Below, in pieces: positions 53,383 to 60,970 of a stretch of 64,000 nucleotides of DNA. Under the pieces are notes generated by a model that was given only the letters and a program-made list of their open reading frames with translations, ran no database searches and was not told the origin of the DNA. A program made the translations under genes and the position numbers. Numbering within the stretch: the first letter of the stretch is position 1; each line of letters starts with the position of its first letter. Source of the stretch: Methylocaldum sp035627495 (GTDB lineage Bacteria; Pseudomonadota; Gammaproteobacteria; Methylococcales; Methylococcaceae); the NCBI RefSeq assembly GCF_035627495.1, contig NZ_DASPLO010000210.1:62001-126000 (forward strand), in the 5' to 3' direction.

Positions 53383-54090
53383 TCAGGTCGAATGCTGTCT
53401 GTGATGCGTGTCGTCCTTCCGTTCGGCGAGCAGAAAGGCCCGGTGCAGCAACATACCGGCGACAAAGCCGCCGAGGTGCCCGAACCAAGCGACGTCGGCA
53501 AAAGGTTCGTCGGAAGAAAGGCCGGCGGTAACCTTGTAAAGCTGAATGATCACCCAAACTCCCAAAAAGGCGATGGCCGGCACCTCGATGAACCAAGGCA
53601 GGAAAAACATCCAGATCACGACACGAGCGTAGGGAAACAGGAAGTAATAAGCGCCCATGACGCCCGCTATGGCGCCGGAAGCGCCGATAGTCGGGAGATT
53701 GGAATGGGAATTGGTGTAAACATGGACTACTCCGGCGATCAAACCGCAGAGCAGATAAAAGGCCAGAAACCTTACGCTCCCCATGCGGTCCTCGACGTTG
53801 TCTCCGAATATCCAAAGCAACCACAGGTTTAGGACCAGATGGAGCGCATTGCCGTGGATGAAAATACTGCTCACGAACGGCGTGTAATCGCCGACCGGGA
53901 AACCCACTCTGGCAGCCCATTCGGGATTCGTGTACCGCGCCGGCACCAGCCCGTGCAGATTCAAAAAAAAGTACAGGTCTTGTTCGGGCAGCCACTCGGT
54001 ATAAGCAAAAACGGCCAGATTCAGCACGATGAGCGACCAAGTCACCCATGGGGTATAGCGGGAGGGAATGGTGTCGCGATAAGGAATCAT
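53383..54090 (-). CDS. Rhomboid intramembrane serine protease
   Basis: 235-aa polytopic protein with six TM segments. The catalytic dyad is Ser138 in GASGAIAG and His205 in WFGHLGGFVAG; HLVLNLWLLWIFG corresponds to the oxyanion-region helix. It cleaves TM helices of unknown substrates. It ends 3 bp before the glcD start on the same strand and starts 52 bp after a DUF2232 gene. Confidence 0.9.
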   Translation of the reverse strand: MIPYRDTIPSRYTPWVTWSLIVLNLAVFAYTEWLPEQDLYFFLNLHGLVPARYTNPEWAARVGFPVGDYTPFVSSIFIHGNALHLVLNLWLLWIFGDNVEDRMGSVRFLAFYLLCGLIAGVVHVYTNSHSNLPTIGASGAIAGVMGAYYFLFPYARVVIWMFFLPWFIEVPAIAFLGVWVIIQLYKVTAGLSSDEPFADVAWFGHLGGFVAGMLLHRAFLLAERKDDTHHRQHST

Positions 54091-54142
54091 CGCTAAGCCT
54101 TAAGCGGCGATCGATCGGCAATGCGTTTCACGGCTCGCCGAT

Positions 54143-55021
54143 TCATCTTTTCCTCGCGCGGGTCCGAAAATCGATAAGAGCATCGAGGGCGCCGACCAAC
54201 GCGAGCCCCACGAGGGCGTATTGAGGAACGAACACAAGAGCCACGTACGGCGGCGCCGCCCAAATCCAGTGCGAGCGCCGCATGGCAACCAGGCCATGCA
54301 GCACGGCCAAGCCTACGAAAAAATAGATCATCACGGCGATCATGAGGAGATCGGCCAGCAGCACCTGATTCACCGCTCCCGCCGCCCAAATCGCGGCGAC
54401 AACGACGGGTAAAACCAGCCGCGGCAGTCGAAGACGCTGGAACTCGGGGCCGAATCCGCCAGGATTGTAGACCAGGGACTGGAACCAGCGGGCGCACAAC
54501 AGGCTGAACATCAAGCTGAGACCGTAAAGCACCGCAATCAGGCCATTCATCAGGCGCAAGGTTCCGTCCCGCTCGAATCCCTGAACGGTGGCGCCGGGCA
54601 CGGCGGCGACGGCGCGCCTGAGCCAGGACTGCCAGAACTCGACGACATCGCCGGTAACCAAATGCATTCCCAAAACGAAGAGGCCGACCGTCAATCCGAC
54701 CGTGAGCAGCGCCAACCCCTGGGACTCGGTGCGCCGCAAAACTTCCGCGCAAATCAGCAGCGGCAGCCAAAGCGCGAACACGACGGGGAAATTCAATCCC
54801 GGCCGGAGTTCCATGAGGTACACGCCCGCCCCGACCATGACTGCGGCCCCCGCCGTCACGGCCACGCCTTCCAGCCAGCCTTTGCGCAAAGCCACCAAAC
54901 CGAGAACGGCAGCGCTGAGCAAGGCGAACGGGACGGCTTTCAGCGACAGAATCCCGAACAACCCGACTATCGCGATCGCGTGCAGCCGGCTTCGCATGAT
55001 AAAGGCGGCAAAGTCACGCAT
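54143..55021 (-). CDS. Second DUF2232-type membrane protein
   Basis: 292-aa polytopic membrane protein paralogous to the 12265-13170 gene. Shared landmarks in order: an N-terminal F-I-M-R motif (RDFAAFIMRSR), LRKGWLEG, VYNPGGFGPEFQRLRLP, VGLAVLHGLV, and VFVPQYALVGLALVGALDALIDFR. Overall identity is low. It lies upstream of the rhomboid gene instead of in a ribosomal operon. Function unknown. Confidence 0.8.
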   Translation of the reverse strand: MRDFAAFIMRSRLHAIAIVGLFGILSLKAVPFALLSAAVLGLVALRKGWLEGVAVTAGAAVMVGAGVYLMELRPGLNFPVVFALWLPLLICAEVLRRTESQGLALLTVGLTVGLFVLGMHLVTGDVVEFWQSWLRRAVAAVPGATVQGFERDGTLRLMNGLIAVLYGLSLMFSLLCARWFQSLVYNPGGFGPEFQRLRLPRLVLPVVVAAIWAAGAVNQVLLADLLMIAVMIYFFVGLAVLHGLVAMRRSHWIWAAPPYVALVFVPQYALVGLALVGALDALIDFRTRARKR

Positions 55022-55357
55022 CGCCGGACGTCCGTTTCACTGTACCGACTGGACTCTGGCCAGGATTTTTCTTGTTGTGTATTGCCTCAGTCATCGCCTT
55101 AAGTTATTTCCTCAAAAATTCTTTCGTGTCCGCCAAACAGGCCGTCTCGCTCCGCGGCCGTACCTCTTTCCGATCCTCCGCTTTTCGAACGAATGAATCT
55201 TACTGATTCTGTCCTGAAAGACGAATAACTTTTTCTCATCTTCCGGACAACCGCAACATTGAGTCTTCGGAGATCGGCCACCTCGAAAAGCCGCGATGTT
55301 TTGCTCGTCCGAATCGGGGTAAGATCGACATCCGTTTCCTTCCGAAAAGGAGCCGCG
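55022..55357. other. Divergent intergenic region
   Basis: 336 bp between the divergent DUF2232 paralogue and soxC. No gene is supported. A TAAGAT box with a weak TGTTTT -35 at 17-bp spacing lies about 25-55 bases before soxC, too weak to call firmly. Confidence 0.4.
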
Positions 55358-56635
55358 ATGAGCGACAACGACGCCCAAGATTCGAACATGGCGCAGCCGG
55401 TGGCCGGCGGCGGTCTATTGGATCGCCGGCTTTTTCTGAAAAACGGCTTGGCGCTGAGCGCCGGTGCCGCGCTTGCCGGCCACGCACTCGAAAGCCGGGC
55501 CGGCGAGCCGTCTTGGATGAAAACGCCGGGCGAACCTTTCACCAATTACGGCCGGCCTTCCCTTCACGAAAAAGAGGCCATACGCTGGATCTCGGCCAAT
55601 TCCGGCGCGCCGGGCAACGGCATTTCCTGGACACCCCTGCACAAACTCGAAGGAATCATCACCCCCAACGGCCTTCATTTCGAAAGGCACCACAACGGCG
55701 TCCCGCAGATCGATCCAAACCAACATCGTTTGTTAATTCACGGACTGGTCAAGAACTCGCTGTCCTTCGGCATTGACGATCTGTTGCGTTACCCGATGGT
55801 CTCCCGCCTCTGCTTCGTCGAATGCGGCGGCAACAGCAATGCCGGCTGGCACGAGGAGCCGATCCAAACGCCCGTCGGCTATTTCCACGGCCTGGCGTCG
55901 TGCAGCGAATGGACCGGCGTTCCGCTCGCCGTCATATTGGAGGAAGCCGGACTGCAACCCGATGCCCGGTGGTTGATTGCCGAAGGTGCGGACGCCGCCG
56001 CCATGAATATCAGCATTCCCGTCGAAAAAGCCTTGGACGATGCCATTCTCGCGCTTTATCAGAACGGCGAGCGGTTGCGCCCGGAAAACGGCTATCCTCT
56101 ACGGCTGATTCTGCCGGGCTGGGAAGCGGTCCTCAACGTCAAGTGGCTCCGTCGTTTACAGGCCGCGAATCAGCCGGTCATGGCCCGCAACGAAACCGCC
56201 AAATACACCGAATTGCAACCGTCCGGCAAGGCCCGGCAGTTCACCTTTATCATAGAGGCGAAGTCGATCATCACCTTTCCCTCGCCGGGCGAGAGTCTGC
56301 GCGGTCCGGGCCTCTACCAGATCAGCGGCCTCGCCTGGAGCGGCCGGGGCCGGATCAGGCGGGTCGACGTCTCGGCCGACGGCGGGCGCAGTTGGGCGGA
56401 AGCGGCGCTACAGGAGCCGGTCCTGCCGCAATGTTTCACCCGTTTCCGCCTGCCGTGGCGCTGGGACGGCTCGCCCCTGGTGCTCAAAAGCCGCGCCGTG
56501 GACGAAACCGGCTATGTCCAGCCGGAGCGCCAGGCGCTGGTTGCGGAGCGCGGGCGTCACGGGTATTTCCACTACAACGCCATCGTCAGTTGGGCCGTGG
56601 CCGCCGATGGCACCGTAAGCCATGTGTATGCATAA
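55358..56635 (+). CDS. soxC: SoxC-like sulfite dehydrogenase molybdopterin subunit
   Basis: 425-aa periplasmic sulfite-oxidase-family enzyme. ATG 55358 follows AAGGAG; the frame back to 55259 is spurious. A Tat signal is present (DRRLFLKNGLALSAGAALA). The Mo-ligating Cys is probably C156 in FVECGGNSNAG, followed by SEWTGVPLAVIL; the C-terminal dimerisation domain has ISGLAWSGRGRIRRVDVSADGG. It oxidises sulfite or sulfane sulfur, passing electrons to the cytochrome encoded immediately downstream. No soxAXYZB is in the window. Confidence 0.88.
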   Translation: MSDNDAQDSNMAQPVAGGGLLDRRLFLKNGLALSAGAALAGHALESRAGEPSWMKTPGEPFTNYGRPSLHEKEAIRWISANSGAPGNGISWTPLHKLEGIITPNGLHFERHHNGVPQIDPNQHRLLIHGLVKNSLSFGIDDLLRYPMVSRLCFVECGGNSNAGWHEEPIQTPVGYFHGLASCSEWTGVPLAVILEEAGLQPDARWLIAEGADAAAMNISIPVEKALDDAILALYQNGERLRPENGYPLRLILPGWEAVLNVKWLRRLQAANQPVMARNETAKYTELQPSGKARQFTFIIEAKSIITFPSPGESLRGPGLYQISGLAWSGRGRIRRVDVSADGGRSWAEAALQEPVLPQCFTRFRLPWRWDGSPLVLKSRAVDETGYVQPERQALVAERGRHGYFHYNAIVSWAVAADGTVSHVYA

Positions 56636-57182
56636 GAACCATAACCGAAACGGGCCACGGCGGTCGGCTCCGGCGCTGCTCTTGCTCGGCGTGACTGCGA
56701 TCGCCGCCGCTGCGCCCGAAGGTCCCAAACTCGGTCGCCCCGCGACGCCTCAGGAAATCGCCGATCAGGACATCAACATCTTCCCCGACGGCACGGGACT
56801 CCCGTCCGGCAAAGGCACGGCCCTCGAGGGTAAAGCCATCTACGACGCCAAATGCGCATCCTGCCATGGTCCCAAAGGCATCGGCGGGAGCGCCGAGGAA
56901 CTCGCCGGCGGCGGCTCGCTGACCGGCCCCAATCCGGACAAAAATATCGGCACCTATTGGCCTTATGCCACCACCCTATTCGACTTCATCCGCCCCTCGA
57001 TGCCCCTCGATGCGCCCCGCAGCCTGAACGAGCATCAGGTCTACGCCGTCACGGCTTACCTTCTGCACATCAACGGGATCATCGACGAACAGGCGGAGAT
57101 GAACGCTTATACCCTGCCTCGGATCGTGATGCCGAATCGGGAAGGCTTCGTACGAATTTGGGCCGGCGAAGAATCGAAATAG
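56622..57182 (+). CDS. SoxD-like monoheme cytochrome c
   Basis: 186-aa secreted cytochrome (signal LLLLGVTAIAAAA). One heme site CASCH at 78-82, with axial Met likely in PSMPLDAP. Pattern GTGLPSGKGTALEGKAIYDAKCASCHG and LNEHQVYAVTAYLLHINGII fit the SoxD N-terminal domain. Classical SoxD is about twice as long with two hemes. It overlaps soxC by 14 bp, or 8 bp if the ATG at 56628 is used, and is the obvious electron acceptor. Confidence 0.87.
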   Translation: MCMHKNHNRNGPRRSAPALLLLGVTAIAAAAPEGPKLGRPATPQEIADQDINIFPDGTGLPSGKGTALEGKAIYDAKCASCHGPKGIGGSAEELAGGGSLTGPNPDKNIGTYWPYATTLFDFIRPSMPLDAPRSLNEHQVYAVTAYLLHINGIIDEQAEMNAYTLPRIVMPNREGFVRIWAGEESK

Positions 57183-57284
57183 GGCCGCAGCTTCAACCCG
57201 GCGTCGATCGAGCTATCTGCGGCGAGAGCGATGGTCCGCTTTTTGCCTGATTATCCTTTCTCTCGACGGAGGAGGGAAGGAAGC

Positions 57285-57470
57285 ATGATTACCCATAGCC
57301 CCCTGTGCTGGGTCGACGAGCGATGCCGAAAACTGGCGATTTACGATCTCAGGAAGCCCATGAGCGTGCCCGGACTGGCCGGAGAACACAGATTCCTATG
57401 CGAAGACCACGGGAAATCATTGTCCAAGCGATATCGGCAAAAGTATCGAATGGGCAAGGCGGAACGATGA
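57285..57470 (+). CDS. Small Cys-rich protein, putative zinc ribbon
   Basis: 61 aa from ATG 57285, preceded by a purine-rich GGAGGGAAGGAAG stretch. Cys8, Cys14, Cys39 and His42 form a C-x5-C-x24-C-x2-H pattern compatible with one metal. The C-terminus is basic (KSLSKRYRQKYRMGKAER). I do not recognise the family. It lies between the sulfite dehydrogenase genes and the nitroreductase gene, all on the plus strand. Confidence 0.6.
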   Translation: MITHSPLCWVDERCRKLAIYDLRKPMSVPGLAGEHRFLCEDHGKSLSKRYRQKYRMGKAER

Positions 57471-57611
57471 GGCTGAAAAATTCGGGAGAAGGATTTCCGA
57501 CAAATCGGCGGATTCAGTAGATTTGCGACATTATTCCGAGGACCGCGATATGGTGGAAGACGGGCTCCCCCGGCCGGAAACGCAGCGCGCGGAATCCTGA
57601 ACCAACCCATT

Positions 57612-59225
57612 ATGTCTCCTATTCCCGACAGCAATCCTTTGTTTCAGGTCCATGCCTACCATGAGCGTACCAAGCATCACTTCCGGGCCTACGCCCGCGG
57701 ACCGGGGCACATGGACTGGACTACGCAGCCGGACCCGTTCCGGCGCTACGCCGGCGCGCCTTCAATTGCCCTACCGTTAACCGCAAATCGCTATGCCCTG
57801 CCCTTCGCCGATCTTTTCAATCTGGGCGTAGCACAACCGGAACCGATGACCGTCGAAACGCTCGGGGTTCTGCTCGAACTGTCTTTCGGATTGTCGGCTT
57901 GGAAGCAGTACGGGGGCGAGCGATGGGCGCTGCGCTGCAATCCCTCGAGCGGAAATCTTCACCCGACCGAAGCGTATGCGGTCGCCGCCAATATCGAGGG
58001 CCTGGAATCGGGCATCTACCACTACGTGAGCCATGACCACGCTTTGGAACAGCGTTGCCGTTCGGAGTTGCCGTTCGACGGCCTGCTCGTGGGGCTCGCC
58101 TCGATACATTGGCGGGAAGCCTGGAAATACGGGGAGCGTGCCTATCGCTACTGCCAGCACGATGCAGGGCATGCGCTGGCGGCGCTTCGCTACGCCGCCG
58201 GCGTGCTCGGCTGGTCGGTCTCGGTGCTGGACGAATGGAGCGATTCCGATATTGCCGCTGTGCTGGGCCTGGACAAAAATCGAGGCGATGCCGAACCCGA
58301 AGAGCCGGATCTTTTGTGTTGGGTTTACCCAAGCGATCGAAAGCCAACCCCCGAGCTCGCGATCGACGCGCTCATTGAAACCGTTCGTCACGCGAATTGG
58401 CAGGGAATCGCGAATCGCTTGAGCCAAAGGCATCTGCACGATTGGCCGATCATCAAGGAAACCGCGGCGGCCGCCAGAAAGCCGCGAACTCCGCCCTGCC
58501 GCGAGAATCCGCCCGCATCGGCGCCTTTGCTCCCCACCCCGTGTGAAATGCCAGCCGTCGAAATCATCAAGCAACGGCGCAGCGCCCAAGCCTTCGACGG
58601 CGTGAGCGCGATCACGGCCAGAGCTTTTTTCCGGATGCTGGACGCGACGCTCCCCCGCTCCGGAATTCCGCCGTTCGATGCCTTTCCATGGGCGCCCAGG
58701 GTACATCTCGCCCTATTCGTTCATCGCGTAACCGGCTTGCCGCCGGGACTTTATATGCTTTGCCGCCATGAGCGTTCGATCGAGCAACTGCGTCAGGCGA
58801 CGAAAGAAGACTACGGTTGGGACACCGTCGAAGGCTGTCCGAAACACCTTCGCCTGTTTCGACTGATTCACGCGGATGCCCGCGAAGCGGCACGCATCGT
58901 GTCCTGCCACCAGGAGATCGCCTCCGACGGCGCCTTCAGCCTGGGTATGCTGGCGGAATTCGACGCCGCCCTGCAAGAAGGTCCGTGGGTATATCGCCGG
59001 TTGTTCTGGGAAACCGGACTGATAGGCCAGGCGCTTTACCTGGAAGCCGAAGCCGCCGGCGTCCGGGGCACGGGCATCGGTTGTTTCTTCGACGATCCGG
59101 TGCATGAATTGCTAGGGCTTGAAGATACCCGATTTCAAAGCCTATACCACTTTACCGTGGGAAGCCCGGTGAACGACTCGCGTTTGGAAACCCTGCCGCC
59201 GTATGCTCATTTGAAAGCCGGCTAA
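57612..59225 (+). CDS. Tandem SagB-type nitroreductase-fold protein
   Basis: 537-aa cytoplasmic protein with two nitroreductase-fold halves. N half (~55-250): ALPFADLFNLGVAQPEP, RCNPSSGNLHPTEAYAVA, GIYHYVSHDHALE. C half (~315-515): EIIKQRRSAQAFDG, RVHLALFVHRVTGLPPGLYML, SLGMLAEF. Such proteins use FMN; SagB dehydrogenates azolines in RiPP maturation, but no YcaO partner is present here. One half may be structural, as in other tandem copies. The dipeptide epimerase gene starts 17 bp later, so the two are probably co-transcribed. Confidence 0.8.
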   Translation: MSPIPDSNPLFQVHAYHERTKHHFRAYARGPGHMDWTTQPDPFRRYAGAPSIALPLTANRYALPFADLFNLGVAQPEPMTVETLGVLLELSFGLSAWKQYGGERWALRCNPSSGNLHPTEAYAVAANIEGLESGIYHYVSHDHALEQRCRSELPFDGLLVGLASIHWREAWKYGERAYRYCQHDAGHALAALRYAAGVLGWSVSVLDEWSDSDIAAVLGLDKNRGDAEPEEPDLLCWVYPSDRKPTPELAIDALIETVRHANWQGIANRLSQRHLHDWPIIKETAAAARKPRTPPCRENPPASAPLLPTPCEMPAVEIIKQRRSAQAFDGVSAITARAFFRMLDATLPRSGIPPFDAFPWAPRVHLALFVHRVTGLPPGLYMLCRHERSIEQLRQATKEDYGWDTVEGCPKHLRLFRLIHADAREAARIVSCHQEIASDGAFSLGMLAEFDAALQEGPWVYRRLFWETGLIGQALYLEAEAAGVRGTGIGCFFDDPVHELLGLEDTRFQSLYHFTVGSPVNDSRLETLPPYAHLKAG

Positions 59226-59242
59226 CGGCCGACACAGAAGTA

Positions 59243-60325
59243 ATGAAAAAAGACCTCGAAATCAGACGATTCGATATTCATAAGCTCGACGTGCCGCTGA
59301 TAGCGCCGTTTACGATTGCCTCGTCGCGGCTGGATCACGTCCGCAATATCGCGGTGCAAATCACGCTCGCGAATGGGGCGACGGGATGGGGCGAGACCCC
59401 GACTTTGCCGCCGGTAACGGCCGAGAATCAGTCCACCGCGCTGGAAGCGCTATCGCACGAGGCCGATCGGCTGCGAGGACGACATGCGGGTGAATGGCGG
59501 CGGATTTCGACGGAGCTTCTCGAACGCATCCCGGACTTCCCGTCGGTTCGGGCCGGCCTCGAGATGGCGCTGATCGATGCGTTGGCGCGCAGTTGCGGGA
59601 TTCCGCTGTTCCGGTTTTTCGGCGGCTTTCAGAACCGGCTCGCCACCGACATTACCGTACCCATTTGCTCCGCCGAGGACGCGGAAGCTCTGGCCCGGCA
59701 ATACCGCCGCGAAGGTTTCGAAGCCATCAAGGTCAAGATCGGCCTCGACAGCTCGGACGATATCGATCGGCTGCTCGCCATAAGGCGCGGACATCCCAAC
59801 TGCCGTTTGATTTTGGACGCCAATGCCGGATATTCGGCCGAAGAAGTCTTCGCCCTCCTCAAAGAACTCCGCTGCGCCGGAATCGAACCCGCATTGCTGG
59901 AACAGCCCGTAGCTCGAGAAGACTGGGACGGTCTCGGAAAGCTGGCGCGAGAGGCCGGGGTGCCGGTCGCCGCCGACGAATCCTGCCGGACGCCTCAGGA
60001 CGCACTTCGGATCGTACGGGATCGCCTCGCCCAGGTGATCAATATCAAACTGGTCAAGTGCGGCGTCGTTCAGGCGCTCGAAATTGCCGCCATCGCCCGT
60101 GCCGGCGGGCTTGAGCTCATGATCGGCGGCATGGTCGAAACCCGGCTGGCCATGGGCTTCAGCGCGCATTTCGCCGCGGGACTCGGGGGCTTCGAGTGGG
60201 TCGATCTCGATACGCCGATGCTGCTCGCGGACGATCCGGTGGAAGGTGGCTGCAAACCGGTCGGACCACATTATTTACTGGATTCGGAAACCGCCGGGCA
60301 CGGAGGACGGCTAAGCCAGTTTTGA
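59243..60325 (+). CDS. Dipeptide epimerase (enolase superfamily)
   Basis: 360-aa enzyme of the muconate-lactonizing/Ala-Glu epimerase group. Catalytic pieces are all visible: K163-x-K165 (AIKVKIG), metal ligands D192 (LDANAG), E220 (LLEQPV) and D245 (AADES), and K269 opposite (INIKLVK). This is the two-Lys arrangement of L-Ala-D/L-Glu epimerases. Muropeptide recycling is the common role; substrate here is unproven. It pairs with the SagB-like gene. Confidence 0.88.
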   Translation: MKKDLEIRRFDIHKLDVPLIAPFTIASSRLDHVRNIAVQITLANGATGWGETPTLPPVTAENQSTALEALSHEADRLRGRHAGEWRRISTELLERIPDFPSVRAGLEMALIDALARSCGIPLFRFFGGFQNRLATDITVPICSAEDAEALARQYRREGFEAIKVKIGLDSSDDIDRLLAIRRGHPNCRLILDANAGYSAEEVFALLKELRCAGIEPALLEQPVAREDWDGLGKLAREAGVPVAADESCRTPQDALRIVRDRLAQVINIKLVKCGVVQALEIAAIARAGGLELMIGGMVETRLAMGFSAHFAAGLGGFEWVDLDTPMLLADDPVEGGCKPVGPHYLLDSETAGHGGRLSQF

Positions 60326-60419
60326 TTAACGCTCTGCCTGAAGTTTGAAATGGTACGCAAGGCGTACCGCCTAGCTACCTACCTGGCTCTTTTCGGTGGG
60401 TTGTGGAAACCGGGATTTC

Positions 60420-60584
60420 GTAGGGTGGGTTAGGCGCACACCGGCACGGGCCGGACGTTGATCGCTGCCCTCCGCGTGCGCCGTAACCCACCAGTGCAAC
60501 GCTCCCTTGCCGTTCTTTGGTGGGTTGCGCGGCTGACTTGCTGGGTTACGCGCGGGTAGCGCGGGCGCACCTAACCTACCCTAC
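60420..60584. repeat. Imperfect inverted-repeat element (~165 bp)
   Basis: Left arm GTAGGGTGGGTTAGGCGCAC (60420-60439) pairs with the right arm at 60565-60584, matching at 17 of 20 positions. Internal copies of GTGGGTT/AACCCAC recur. It resembles MITE-like or REP-type repeats carrying the GTGGGTTACGGCGC theme in proteobacteria. No gene lies in 60326-60615. Confidence 0.6.
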
Positions 60585-60615
60585 CACGGGCTATCTCGGC
60601 GAACCCGAATGAAGT

Positions 60616-60804
60616 TCAGGAAATGAACGTGCCCGTATTCCGGGACTTCGCCTGTTCCGCGTATTCCTGTTCGTTGCGGCTCCACTTCGACCGGCCGTAG
60701 AGATAACCCACGAAGGTCCAGACCAATACCCCCAGCACCAGCCGAAACGGAAGGTTGCCCTGGGTGCTGAAGATATCGCCGAAAACCTGGTGTTGATAGA
60801 CCAC
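60616..60804 (-). CDS. Small single-TM membrane protein
   Basis: 62 aa from GTG 60804 (VVYQHQVFGDIFSTQGN). One TM segment (LPFRLVLGVLVWTFVGYLYG) followed by a charged tail (RSKWSRNEQEYAEQAKSRN). The frame is open to 60873, but upstream residues look unlike a signal. I do not recognise the family. It is the only plausible gene between the inverted-repeat element and the large membrane protein. Confidence 0.5.
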   Translation of the reverse strand: MVYQHQVFGDIFSTQGNLPFRLVLGVLVWTFVGYLYGRSKWSRNEQEYAEQAKSRNTGTFIS

Positions 60805-60970
60805 GGTCCGGCCAAAACCCTTTCGCTCATCGCGCCTGCAAATCGGAAAAAACAGCGTTCCAATTGAATTCAACCGAAAGGCGGCGTACGGTTTGGCCTT
60901 TGTGCCTTTAAGGCTATCGAGCCATCACATCCCACCTTCCAACAAACGTGACAAAGTTGATACCCGTCCA

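Noticed and set aside
53327..54121. 264-aa frame overlapping the rhomboid gene
   Set aside because: The 235-aa frame carries the GASGA and GHLGG catalytic motifs; the longer one is its shadow.
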